Of a stretch of DNA of 43,401 bases, positions 27,042-34,462 are shown one piece after another (position 1 is the first letter of the stretch; each line of letters begins with the position of its first letter). The stretch spans positions 1 through 43,401 of the forward strand of contig CAIYSZ010000020.1 of the NCBI GenBank assembly GCA_903928965.1, in the 5' to 3' direction. The notes beneath the pieces were generated by a model. That model saw nothing but the letters and a program-made list of their open reading frames with translations, had not been told where the DNA came from and searched no databases. The position numbers were made by a program, and so were the translations under genes. Source of the DNA: an uncultured Pseudomonadota bacterium (lineage in GTDB: Bacteria > Pseudomonadota > Gammaproteobacteria > Methylococcales > Methylomonadaceae).

Positions 27042-29083
27042 TGAACGCGAAACTTTACGAGAATAGTGTCGGCGCTGAAATTCCCGCCGCCATGAGTGCG
27101 CCTGTATCACCAAACACCGAAACGAAGGAAGTTAGCTCAACGCCCAAAAAACCTAAAAAGTGGCCCGCCAGGTTACCGATCAATTTACCCGGCGAGTTGG
27201 CATTAGTAACGGGTGATAAAAAAATGGCGGGAACCGAGGGAACCCAGGGAACCGCCAGTCATGACGCGGCCTTGCAGAGTTCTACCGCAATAAATCCAGA
27301 GGGAACCGGGGGAACCTTAATCGATTTGAATGAAGCCGTTGACCCGCTGCATGAGGCAGATAACCAGATTGAGCGCCTATCATTTGATGAATTGGACATG
27401 CCTTGTTTCATTATCCAAGATGACTGGTTCTTTCTGGGCGGCAAGCGCAAGCCGGGGGTTTGGTATTGCTATGAAACCGAAGGTACCGAGACAAAACCGT
27501 CGGTGCAAAGCGCCTTGCGGATCTGTTCCCCGCTTTATGTCGAGGCGGTGAGCAATACGGAAAGCGGACAATTTTACGGGCGGCTGCTCAAGTTCCGCGA
27601 CACATTAGGCCGATGGCGCAATTGGTGCATGCCGATGGAGTTGTTACGCGGCTCCTGTGAAGAATTGCGCGGTGAATTGCTGGCGGCAGGCTTGGAAATC
27701 GAACAGCGAAACCGAAGCCGGCTGGCGGAATACCTGCAATGGCGAATTCCCAAAAAAGTGATTACCGCGGCTACGCGCACCGGCTGGACGGCAAAAGGCA
27801 ATGCTTTTGTTTTTCATGATCGGATTATCGGCGCTGATGACGTTTACTTTCAAAGTGAAGCGATTGGCGCGGAAGGCGTTGCCTGCACTGGCGGCAGCCT
27901 TGAAGCATGGCGGGCCTTGAGCCAATTTTGCAGGGGAAATCCGGTATTGATGGTCTCGGTATGCGTTGCCTTGGCGGGCCCCTTGTTGGCGAAAATTCAC
28001 CGCGATTCCGGCGGCGTGCATTGGTTGGGTGATTCCAGCATCGGCAAAACCACGGCGCTTATCATCGCCGCTTCCGTATGGGGTGGCGCGGACTTCAAGC
28101 GCACCTGGCGGGCGACATCCAACGGCCTAGAAGGCGCGGCGGCTAATCTGAGCGATACCTGTCTATGCCTGGATGAAATCAGCGAAGCCAACCCCAAGGA
28201 GGTAGCGGCGATTATCTATAGCTTGGGCAATGGCACGGGTAAAACTCGCGCCACGCGCATTGGCTCCGCGCGGCATGTGCATCGTTGGCGCTTAACCATT
28301 ATGTCCACCGGCGAACGCTCGATTCCCGCAATACTCCAAGAAACCCGGAAACAAGCCATGGCGGGTTTGCTAGTGCGCTTGTTAAATATTCCCGCGAAAG
28401 GACATTACGGGGTGTTTGACGATCTGCATCATTTCGCCGATGGACGCGCGATGGCCGATTACTTGAAAACGGAATGCGCCAAGCACTACGGCCATGCCGG
28501 AATGCGGTTCGTGGAACATTTGATAACCCTCGGCGACCTGGATTTTGGCGCGGTGTTGGCGAAAATCGAGCAAAACTTCAAGGCAAACGATTCACAAGCG
28601 GCGCGCGCCGCCTCCCGCTTCGCCTTATACGCCATGGCCGGTGAGTTAGGCATCGAAGCCGGTATTTTGCCTTGGGAAATCGGTACGGCATTAACTGCTT
28701 GCTTGGAAATGTATCAACGCTGGTTGACCTGGCGCGGCTCCGGCATGACCGAAGATCAGCAGATATTGCGTAATCTAAGCGACTACCTTTTAAAGCATGG
28801 CGATACCCGCTTCACGGAAAAAGGCAAGGAAGAAATACCTAAGCTGGAACGAGCCGGTTGGTTTATCAATGCGCCGGAAGGGCGTATCTATTTGCTTACG
28901 CCGGAAACACTCAGCGAAGCCGGGGGTAATTATGATCAAACTCGAATCCTGGACGCCTTGGATGCGGCCGGATGGATAGCGGAACGGGATCAGAATAAGC
29001 GCAGTAAAAAAACACACATAACTGGGCTTAGAAAAATAAATCTGTATTGGATACGACCAACCGAGGATTACGGCCATGCTTGA
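27041..29083 (+). CDS. DUF927-domain replicative helicase/ATPase
   Basis: This 680-residue protein is a DUF927-family ATPase, a helicase-like partner of island primases. Walker A is GDSSIGKT at 330-337 (Lys336) and Walker B is LCLDEISEA (Asp378, Glu379). An arginine-rich segment KTRATRIGSARHVHRW follows as a likely sensor. The first ~110 residues are low-complexity and contain GTEGTQGT and EGTGGTL, the translation of phased GGGAACC repeats in the DNA. The C-terminal part (about 560-680) resembles a winged-helix domain. It overlaps its neighbours at both ends by one to eight bases (TAATG; ATG within the end of the gene), so the replication genes form one tightly coupled operon. Confidence 0.92.
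   Translation: MNAKLYENSVGAEIPAAMSAPVSPNTETKEVSSTPKKPKKWPARLPINLPGELALVTGDKKMAGTEGTQGTASHDAALQSSTAINPEGTGGTLIDLNEAVDPLHEADNQIERLSFDELDMPCFIIQDDWFFLGGKRKPGVWYCYETEGTETKPSVQSALRICSPLYVEAVSNTESGQFYGRLLKFRDTLGRWRNWCMPMELLRGSCEELRGELLAAGLEIEQRNRSRLAEYLQWRIPKKVITAATRTGWTAKGNAFVFHDRIIGADDVYFQSEAIGAEGVACTGGSLEAWRALSQFCRGNPVLMVSVCVALAGPLLAKIHRDSGGVHWLGDSSIGKTTALIIAASVWGGADFKRTWRATSNGLEGAAANLSDTCLCLDEISEANPKEVAAIIYSLGNGTGKTRATRIGSARHVHRWRLTIMSTGERSIPAILQETRKQAMAGLLVRLLNIPAKGHYGVFDDLHHFADGRAMADYLKTECAKHYGHAGMRFVEHLITLGDLDFGAVLAKIEQNFKANDSQAARAASRFALYAMAGELGIEAGILPWEIGTALTACLEMYQRWLTWRGSGMTEDQQILRNLSDYLLKHGDTRFTEKGKEEIPKLERAGWFINAPEGRIYLLTPETLSEAGGNYDQTRILDALDAAGWIAERDQNKRSKKTHITGLRKINLYWIRPTEDYGHA
27229..27316. 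repeat. Phased GGGAACC repeats, array A (candidate iterons)
   Basis: Five GGGAACC copies begin at 27229, 27238, 27247, 27301 and 27310; both groups have an exact 9-base period. They lie in the 5' part of the helicase gene. The 18-base block 27237-27254 is repeated as a perfect inverted copy at 29182-29199. Confidence 0.8.
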
Positions 29084-29522
29084 TGCGTTATTGGCGCTGT
29101 TAGACGAATCAAACACAGAGGTTCCCTCGACCGCATTGCCGGGGGAACCACTGCAAGCCACGTCTGGCAAGGAAGTTCCCCCGGTTCCCTGGGTTCCCTT
29201 GAAAAATCCTGAAGTCAAGGGTGGAAGGACAATCCCGGAACACCAGATGCAACGATTGCTCACCTATTTAGCGTTGATAGGCGAAACCGATCCAGACATC
29301 ATCGACGAAGTCTTGAACGCATGCGGCAGGGATGTGCAACTACTCGCCGGAGCGCTGGCGCAGGCGGATATTGTGATTAGAACCCACCACGGCGATTTTA
29401 GCGGACTGGTGCAATGTCATACCTGCCAGCGCCTCAGCGGAAATTATTGCGCCAGCCAACACTGGTTTGTGGTGTCCGAGTCTTGGCGCAAATGTACATT
29501 TTGGAGGCCGAAAAATGTCTGA
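29076..29522 (+). CDS. Hypothetical protein with Cys-rich C-terminus
   Basis: This 148-residue protein has no recognised fold. It starts inside the end of the helicase gene (8-base overlap), so it belongs to the replication operon. The N-terminal part is variable and Pro/Val-rich (PGEP, VPPVPWVP), coded by the inverted GGTTCCC repeats. A helical middle part (MQRLLTYLALIGETDPDIIDEVLNAC and on) leads to a C-terminal stretch with Cys-x2-Cys and two more Cys (CHTCQRLSGNYC) that could bind zinc. Related small genes sit after primase-helicase genes in other islands. A DNA-binding or replication accessory role is possible. Confidence 0.75.
   Translation: MLDALLALLDESNTEVPSTALPGEPLQATSGKEVPPVPWVPLKNPEVKGGRTIPEHQMQRLLTYLALIGETDPDIIDEVLNACGRDVQLLAGALAQADIVIRTHHGDFSGLVQCHTCQRLSGNYCASQHWFVVSESWRKCTFWRPKNV
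29120..29199. repeat. Phased GGTTCCC repeats, array B (inverse of array A)
   Basis: GGTTCCC (complement of GGGAACC) occurs at 29120, 29183 and 29192, with a variant AGTTCCC at 29174 in the same 9-base phase, and one forward copy at 29143-29149. The block CGGTTCCCTGGGTTCCCT (29182-29199) is the exact reverse complement of 27237-27254. Confidence 0.8.
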
Positions 29523-29790
29523 AGAAAGCCCGGTCATCATAGACGCCGCCACGGGCGAGATTGAGACCCTACCCCCCACCAAAAACAGGCGCTACCGCTG
29601 TAAGCTGGATACACTGGCCGACGTCAAAGCCGAAATGGCCAAGGTTTACCGCGAAGCCCGCTCCGAACAACTCGACCCGGCGGCGGCCACCAAGCTGGTG
29701 TGGATGCTGCAAGCCGTGGGCAAGGTCATTGAAACCGGCGACATTGAAAAACGCATTGAACAATTGGAGAATTCCCTTGGCAAAAAATAA
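29515..29790 (+). CDS. Small hypothetical protein
   Basis: This 91-residue protein starts at ATG 29515 with a strong GGAGG ribosome-binding site and overlaps the previous gene by eight bases. The N-terminus is acidic (MSEESPVIIDAATGEIETLPP), followed by a basic turn (KNRRYRCKL) and two long helices (LADVKAEMAKVYREARSEQ and LVWMLQAVGKVIETG), ending in a heptad-like segment EKRIEQLENSL. It resembles small phage and island proteins in layout; no function can be assigned. Its tight overlap with neighbours on both sides supports translation. Confidence 0.7.
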   Translation: MSEESPVIIDAATGEIETLPPTKNRRYRCKLDTLADVKAEMAKVYREARSEQLDPAAATKLVWMLQAVGKVIETGDIEKRIEQLENSLGKK

Positions 29791-30019
29791 CCGACTCAAC
29801 AAACTGGAAAAACAGATCGCCAATGCTGGCGGCGTGGACGAAATCCGCAGAAAAGCTCAGCTTGACGACATTGTCAATGGGCTGTTGAAAGACCCGGAAG
29901 AATTTCGCCAATACTATCTTGAAAAGGTAGCCAACCAACCCAAACCGCAAGAACTGCGGGCAAGGGTTAAATGGGGACTGTGTCATCTGGCCTGGATGCG
30001 GCTAAGTGGGTGTTTTTAA
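29777..30019 (+). CDS. Small hypothetical protein with coiled-coil start (TTG start)
   Basis: This 80-residue protein begins at a TTG at 29777, chosen because GGAGA lies seven bases upstream and homology-like text (NRLNKLEKQIANAGG) begins at once; it overlaps the previous gene by 14 bases. Residues 4-20 form a likely coiled coil, followed by an acidic helical region (DDIVNGLLKDPEEFRQYYLEK) and a basic Trp-containing end (RVKWGLCHLAWMRLSG). The function is unknown. It is the third of a run of short overlapping genes in the replication operon. Confidence 0.6.
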   Translation: MAKNNRLNKLEKQIANAGGVDEIRRKAQLDDIVNGLLKDPEEFRQYYLEKVANQPKPQELRARVKWGLCHLAWMRLSGCF

Positions 30020-30020
30020 C

Positions 30021-30368
30021 ATGCGGTTAAATCATCGAGTCGCCAAGCTGGAACAACAGTTGCGCGGCAAGCCTTTAAAACACATCATCCTGATTGATTA
30101 CCCTGATGATCAGGCCGACGCCGCGACAATGGCGGAATTTTGGCGGGAACTGGCCGAGGCGCAACGAACTGACGCCGAAATCATCGTGGTGTCCGACAAG
30201 CAGCCGAATCAGATTCCCAACCTGCCCGCCGGTATTGAGGTGATGAATGCGTTTTTGGCTGGGTTGGCGGCCTTGCAAGGTCAACCATCAGAGCTAGGTA
30301 ATGCCAGCCTGCTGGATGATGTTTTGCAACAAGCCAGAGGCAATGTTTTAAGTGTCGTTTATGATTGA
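30021..30368 (+). CDS. Small hypothetical protein
   Basis: This 115-residue protein starts at ATG 30021, two bases after the previous stop; an in-frame GTG at 30006 is less likely. The N-terminus (MRLNHRVAKLEQQLRG) is a basic helix similar in pattern to the start of the preceding protein. A strand IILIDYPDD and a strand EIIVVSDK suggest a small alpha/beta fold. The rest (IEVMNAFLAGLAALQ) is helical. It is the last gene of the replication operon; nothing in the sequence indicates a function. The defence cargo begins about 370 bases further on. Confidence 0.65.
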   Translation: MRLNHRVAKLEQQLRGKPLKHIILIDYPDDQADAATMAEFWRELAEAQRTDAEIIVVSDKQPNQIPNLPAGIEVMNAFLAGLAALQGQPSELGNASLLDDVLQQARGNVLSVVYD

Positions 30369-30740
30369 TAATTATATTCCTAGAATGTTTACTGATCTAT
30401 ATCGGCTTTTTCACTCTGTTATAATCATAAGTGTGTCAATATAGACCCCTGAGTCAAATGGACTGGCAATGGTTGAATTTGCCGTAACTGAAAGCAGTCA
30501 GAAAAATTATTGAACAAGCAAAAGGCGTGGCATTATGGCATGCCTGAACTCAACAGAGCATTGACGACACACCCTTTTATGCTAATTATTTGAGATACTT
30601 GATCAACAAGACGCTAGAGCTGGCCGTCCTTTTGGAATATCGGGGTAATCAAAATTGAAAACAATATGCCCGCCGCGGGCTTTTTCGAGGCGCTTGCGCG
30701 TCTAAAAAACATCCCAGACCCTCTAAAGGAAGGCGCTCCC
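30369..30740 (+). other. Non-coding junction between replication module and defence cargo
   Basis: These 372 bases are AT-richer than their surroundings and carry no acceptable gene; short frames with stops suggest possible gene remnants but none is recognisable. A small hairpin plus T-run is at 30668-30685. The promoter of the defence operon is expected here. A TATAAT appears at about 30419-30424. Confidence 0.5.
30668..30685 (+). terminator. Short terminator-like hairpin before the defence cargo
   Basis: GCCCG-CCG-CGGGC followed by TTTTT (30668-30685). The stem is only five base pairs but pure GC. It could end transcription from the replication operon before the cargo genes. Confidence 0.45.
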
Positions 30741-30794
30741 ATGTCAATTTGGGTAAATGAACTAAACCAATCCCATCAATATCCATGGCCTTGA
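30741..30794 (+). CDS. Possible 17-residue leader peptide coupled to the SNF2 helicase gene
   Basis: The frame ATG 30741 to TGA 30792-30794 encodes MSIWVNELNQSHQYPWP. It has a better ribosome-binding site (AAGGAAGG, about 10 bases upstream) than the helicase gene, and its stop forms TGATG with the helicase ATG at 30794. It may couple translation of the helicase, or be the remnant of the true N-terminus after a frameshift. No family is recognised. Confidence 0.4.
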   Translation: MSIWVNELNQSHQYPWP

Positions 30795-33760
30795 TGGAAG
30801 AAGATTTTCAAACGGTTGGCGATGCCGCGCCACCCCGGGAAACAGACGCTGCCGCGATTCCCATAACCGCCTACCATGCCAAATACTTCGCCTACGACCT
30901 GACCCGCCGCCACGCGGGCAATGACGCTGGGCGCTTGTCGCAATCCTTGTTCGACGCCAGCGTGGATTTAAATCCGCACCAAATAGAAGCCGCGCTGTTT
31001 GCTCTGCGTTCGCCGCTATCAAAAGGCGTGTTGCTGGCCGACGAAGTAGGTTTGGGCAAAACCATAGAGGCTGGTATTGTGCTGTGCCAATACTGGTCTG
31101 AACGCAAACGGCGGTTGCTAGTGATTTGCCCAGCCTCGCTGCGTAAGCAATGGGCGTTGGAACTGGAAGAAAAATTTAACTTGCCCGCCTACGTACTGGA
31201 CGCCAAAACCTGGCGCGAATTTGCAAAAACCGGCGCGGCTCCGCTAAACCGTGGCGGCGTAGTGATTATGTCCTACAACTACGCCAATAAAATCCGTGAA
31301 GAACTTAAAGCCATCGCCTGGAGCTTGGTGGTGATCGATGAGGCCCACAAACTACGCAACGCTTACCGTGAAAGCAACCGTATCGGTCAAGGCATACGCT
31401 GGGCCACCGAGGACTGCCGAAAACTGCTGCTAACCGCCACGCCCATGCAAAATTCGCTGCTGGAGCTGTACGGCCTATCCACCTTAATCGACGAAAATCT
31501 GTTTGGCGATGTGGATGCTTTCCGCGCGCAATACGTTAACGCAGGCGGCGACCTGGATGGCCTTAGGCAGCGTCTGTCCAGCTTCTGCCGCCGCACCCTG
31601 CGCAATCAGGTCACCGAATACATCCGCTATACCGAACGCAGAGCCACCACCTTTCCGTTTCATCCCAGCGACAGCGAGCACCAGCTTTACGAAGCCGTGA
31701 CCGCCTTCCTGCTCAAGGAAAACAGCTACGCCATTCCCAAACGCCAGCGCCATTTGACCGAACTGATTTTGCGCAAACTGCTGGCTTCATCATCATCGGC
31801 CATTTCCGGCACGCTGGAAACCATGAAACTGCGCCTGCAAGATTTACGCGATGAAAAAACCGCCGACGACCCCGAATTCGCCGAACGCTTGATCGGCGAG
31901 CATGATTTGGAAGACGAACTGCTAGACGAAATCCTCGCGCTGGACCCGCCGCAGGAAGAAACTCCGCTCGATGAACGACAGACTATCGACCGCAAGCTAT
32001 TAAACTTGGAAATAACGGAACTGGAGCAACTGGCGCAGTGGGCCGCAAGCATAGGCGCTGACACCAAAAGCCGCACCCTGCTAAATGCGCTGGAGATTGG
32101 ATTTGCAAAAATGGCGGCCAACGGCGCGCCGCGCAAAGCGCTGATATTCACCGAATCGCGCCGCACCCAGGCTTATCTGAAACACTTTCTGGAAGCCCAC
32201 GGCCATGCCGGACAGGTGATAGAATTCAACGGCAATAACACCGGCGCCGAAGCCACCGCCATTTACACGCAATGGCTGGCGGCTAATCACGATACCGGCC
32301 GCGCGACGGGCTCCAGGACTATCGACATCCGCGCCGCGCTGATTGAATATTTCCGCGACCGCGCCAGCATTATGATCGCCACCGAAGCCGCCGCCGAAGG
32401 CGTCAATTTGCAATTTTGCTCGCTGGTCATCAACTACGACTTGCCGTGGAATCCGCAGCGCGTGGAGCAAAGAATTGGCCGTTGCCACCGTTATGGCCAA
32501 CGGCACGATGTCGTAGTGATCAACTTTCTGAACGAACGCAACGACGCCGACCGCCGGGTGCTGCAACTACTGACAGAAAAATTTCATCTGTTCAACGGCG
32601 TGTTCGGCGCATCCGACGAAGTGCTGGGCAGTATCGAATCCGGGGTGGACATAGAAAAACGCATTTTGGGCATCTATCAACAATGCCGCACGCCAGCGGA
32701 AATAGAAAGCGCCTTCGCCGCGTTGCAAGCCGAACTTGACGAACGCATTCAAACCCGTTTGTCGGATACCCGCCGCTTATTGCTGGAGCATTTTGATGAA
32801 GACGTGCACGACCGCCTGCGCCTGCAATTACAAGAAACCCGCTGGCTGCTAGACAAATTCGGCAAACGATTTTGGAGCCTGAGCCGTTTCATATTGCAAG
32901 ACCGGGCCAGATTCGACGACGCGGCCTTAAGCTTTGACTTGTGTCTGCCGCCGCCGGACATCGCCGCTGGACGCTATCATTTAATTTCCAAGGCTATGCC
33001 CAATTCGCAAACCACGGACATGGCCGAAACCGAGGCGGAATACTGCGCATTTCTGTACCGGCTATCCCATCCCCTAGGCGAATACGTGCTAGATCAAGCC
33101 AAACACCAGCCAACCAGCCCAGCCAAATTGATCTTTAATGTCAGCGCGCATCCGGGGCGGCTGCATCTGATCGAAAATTTGCGCGGCCAGCAAGGCTATC
33201 TTCGCTTGGACGTGCTGCAAATAGACAGTTACGAACGCGAGGAATGTCTGCTCTTTTCCGGCGTGGACGGCCAAGAGCAAGCGCTGGATCAGGAAACCTG
33301 CGAAAAACTATTCAGTTGCGCGGCGGAGTACGCCGAAATAACGGAAATACCCGCCGCCGTCGCCGCCCGGCTGGAGGCGGAAGCGCAACGGCGGGCGCAA
33401 GCCGCCGTTAGCCTGTCCTTGGAAACCAACAACCGTCATTTTCAAGAAGCCCGCGAAAAGCTGGAAAAATGGGCCGACGACCTAGTATTGGCGGCGGAAA
33501 AAGCCCTAAGGGACACCAAGGAACAAATCAAACAGCTAAAACGCCAATCCCGCTTGGCCGCCAGCTTGGACGAGCAACACGCGTTGCAGCAAAAACTATT
33601 GAAACTGGAAAAACAACAACGCAGGCAACGGCAAGAGATTTTTCAGGTGGAGGACAGCATCATGGATAAACGCGACGCCTTAATCACCAGCCTAGAACGG
33701 CGCCTGACGCAAATAACCGTACAATCCACGCTTTTTGTTATTGCTTGGGCGGTCAGGTAA
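30794..33760 (+). CDS. SNF2-family (SF2) DNA helicase/translocase, defence-associated
   Basis: This is a large DNA-dependent ATPase of the SNF2 type. From the ATG at 30794 (988 residues; an earlier in-frame ATG at 30785 has no ribosome-binding site) the motifs are Walker A DEVGLGKT (Lys89), motif II DEAH (182-185), motif III LLLTATPMQN, and motifs V-VI EAAAEGVNLQFCSLVINYD and RIGRCHRYGQ at about 557-567. The C-terminal ~110 residues (RHFQEAREKLEKWADDL, then LKRQSRLAASLDE and on) form a long coiled coil. Related helicases occur in DISARM (DrmD) and other methylase-linked phage-defence sets. It heads the cargo; the methyltransferase, ATPase-like and Res-like genes follow in the same direction. 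Confidence 0.9.
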   Translation: MEEDFQTVGDAAPPRETDAAAIPITAYHAKYFAYDLTRRHAGNDAGRLSQSLFDASVDLNPHQIEAALFALRSPLSKGVLLADEVGLGKTIEAGIVLCQYWSERKRRLLVICPASLRKQWALELEEKFNLPAYVLDAKTWREFAKTGAAPLNRGGVVIMSYNYANKIREELKAIAWSLVVIDEAHKLRNAYRESNRIGQGIRWATEDCRKLLLTATPMQNSLLELYGLSTLIDENLFGDVDAFRAQYVNAGGDLDGLRQRLSSFCRRTLRNQVTEYIRYTERRATTFPFHPSDSEHQLYEAVTAFLLKENSYAIPKRQRHLTELILRKLLASSSSAISGTLETMKLRLQDLRDEKTADDPEFAERLIGEHDLEDELLDEILALDPPQEETPLDERQTIDRKLLNLEITELEQLAQWAASIGADTKSRTLLNALEIGFAKMAANGAPRKALIFTESRRTQAYLKHFLEAHGHAGQVIEFNGNNTGAEATAIYTQWLAANHDTGRATGSRTIDIRAALIEYFRDRASIMIATEAAAEGVNLQFCSLVINYDLPWNPQRVEQRIGRCHRYGQRHDVVVINFLNERNDADRRVLQLLTEKFHLFNGVFGASDEVLGSIESGVDIEKRILGIYQQCRTPAEIESAFAALQAELDERIQTRLSDTRRLLLEHFDEDVHDRLRLQLQETRWLLDKFGKRFWSLSRFILQDRARFDDAALSFDLCLPPPDIAAGRYHLISKAMPNSQTTDMAETEAEYCAFLYRLSHPLGEYVLDQAKHQPTSPAKLIFNVSAHPGRLHLIENLRGQQGYLRLDVLQIDSYEREECLLFSGVDGQEQALDQETCEKLFSCAAEYAEITEIPAAVAARLEAEAQRRAQAAVSLSLETNNRHFQEAREKLEKWADDLVLAAEKALRDTKEQIKQLKRQSRLAASLDEQHALQQKLLKLEKQQRRQRQEIFQVEDSIMDKRDALITSLERRLTQITVQSTLFVIAWAVR

Positions 33761-33839
33761 CAGTTTATGAATGCGAATTTTAATAGCCAAAAAACCGTTG
33801 ACGAATTACCCTTGACCCACTATTATGCCTATAACAACA

Positions 33840-33889
33840 CCCCCCCACGCATCCCGTAGGATTTGCGCGCCATAGGGGGTTTCTTTTTT
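33840..33889 (+). ncRNA. Candidate AbiF-type structured RNA with terminator, upstream of the Abi_2 gene
   Basis: Between the helicase gene and the Abi_2 pseudogene an outer stem CCCCC/GGGGG encloses an inner stem in which CGCATCC and GGATTTGCG pair around CGTA with a small bulge, followed by TTTCTTTTTT. The structure ends 14 bases before the Abi ATG. Small structured RNAs are known upstream of AbiF/Abi_2 genes. The assignment rests on structure and position only; it might be just the helicase terminator. Confidence 0.5.
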
Positions 33890-33902
33890 ATGGGTTTGCT
33901 AA

Positions 33903-34441
33903 ATGCCCAAACAAACTTATGTTAAACCCGCATTAAGCTTCCCGCAACAGATTGAACTGCTGGCATGGTGATTGACGATGCTTTGCTGGCCGAGCATTAT
34001 CTTAGCCACATCAACTATTACCGATTGGCCGCCTATTGGTTGCCGTTTGAGGCCAGCCACTCTAGACACGTATTCCATACCGGCGTTCGCTTTGAACAAG
34101 TACTTGAGTGGTATGTTTTTGATCGGGAATTTCGCCTATTAGTACTGGATGCAATAGAACGCATTGAAGTAAGCGTAAGAACCCAATTTGCTTACCAATT
34201 AGCGCATCGCCACGGAGCTCATCCGCATCTTAATGCCGGATTGTTTAAACAAGACTGGGACTATGCAAAAAACCATCATCAGTTACAAAATGATGTGAAA
34301 AAAAGTAAGGAAACATTACCTCCAATCTGGGCGTCAGTGGAGATCATGACACTGGGACAACTATCCAACTGGTACGCACACCTAAGCAGCATGGGTTTTC
34401 CCGCCGATTGGCGTGCCCGTACAATCTGGCGTTCATCTTAA
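33903..34441 (+). pseudogene. Abi_2 (AbiD/AbiF)-family abortive infection gene, decayed
   Basis: The start [20 protein letters not shown] (ATG 33903) is the normal N-terminus of the family, but the frame hits a TGA at 33969-33971. The downstream part continues in another frame from ATG 33965: [20 protein letters not shown], then [30 protein letters not shown] and [14 protein letters not shown], all Abi_2 hallmarks. Compared with the family, a short segment is missing before [20 protein letters not shown], and the C-terminal RNase-like part with the conserved His/Arg motif (usually VRNxCAHHxRLWN) is absent; the frame ends in [10 protein letters not shown]. With a frameshift, an internal deletion and a truncation the gene should be inactive. 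Intact members mediate phage-induced growth arrest. Confidence 0.85.
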
Positions 34442-34462
34442 AAGCACTATCCAACGAGAAAT

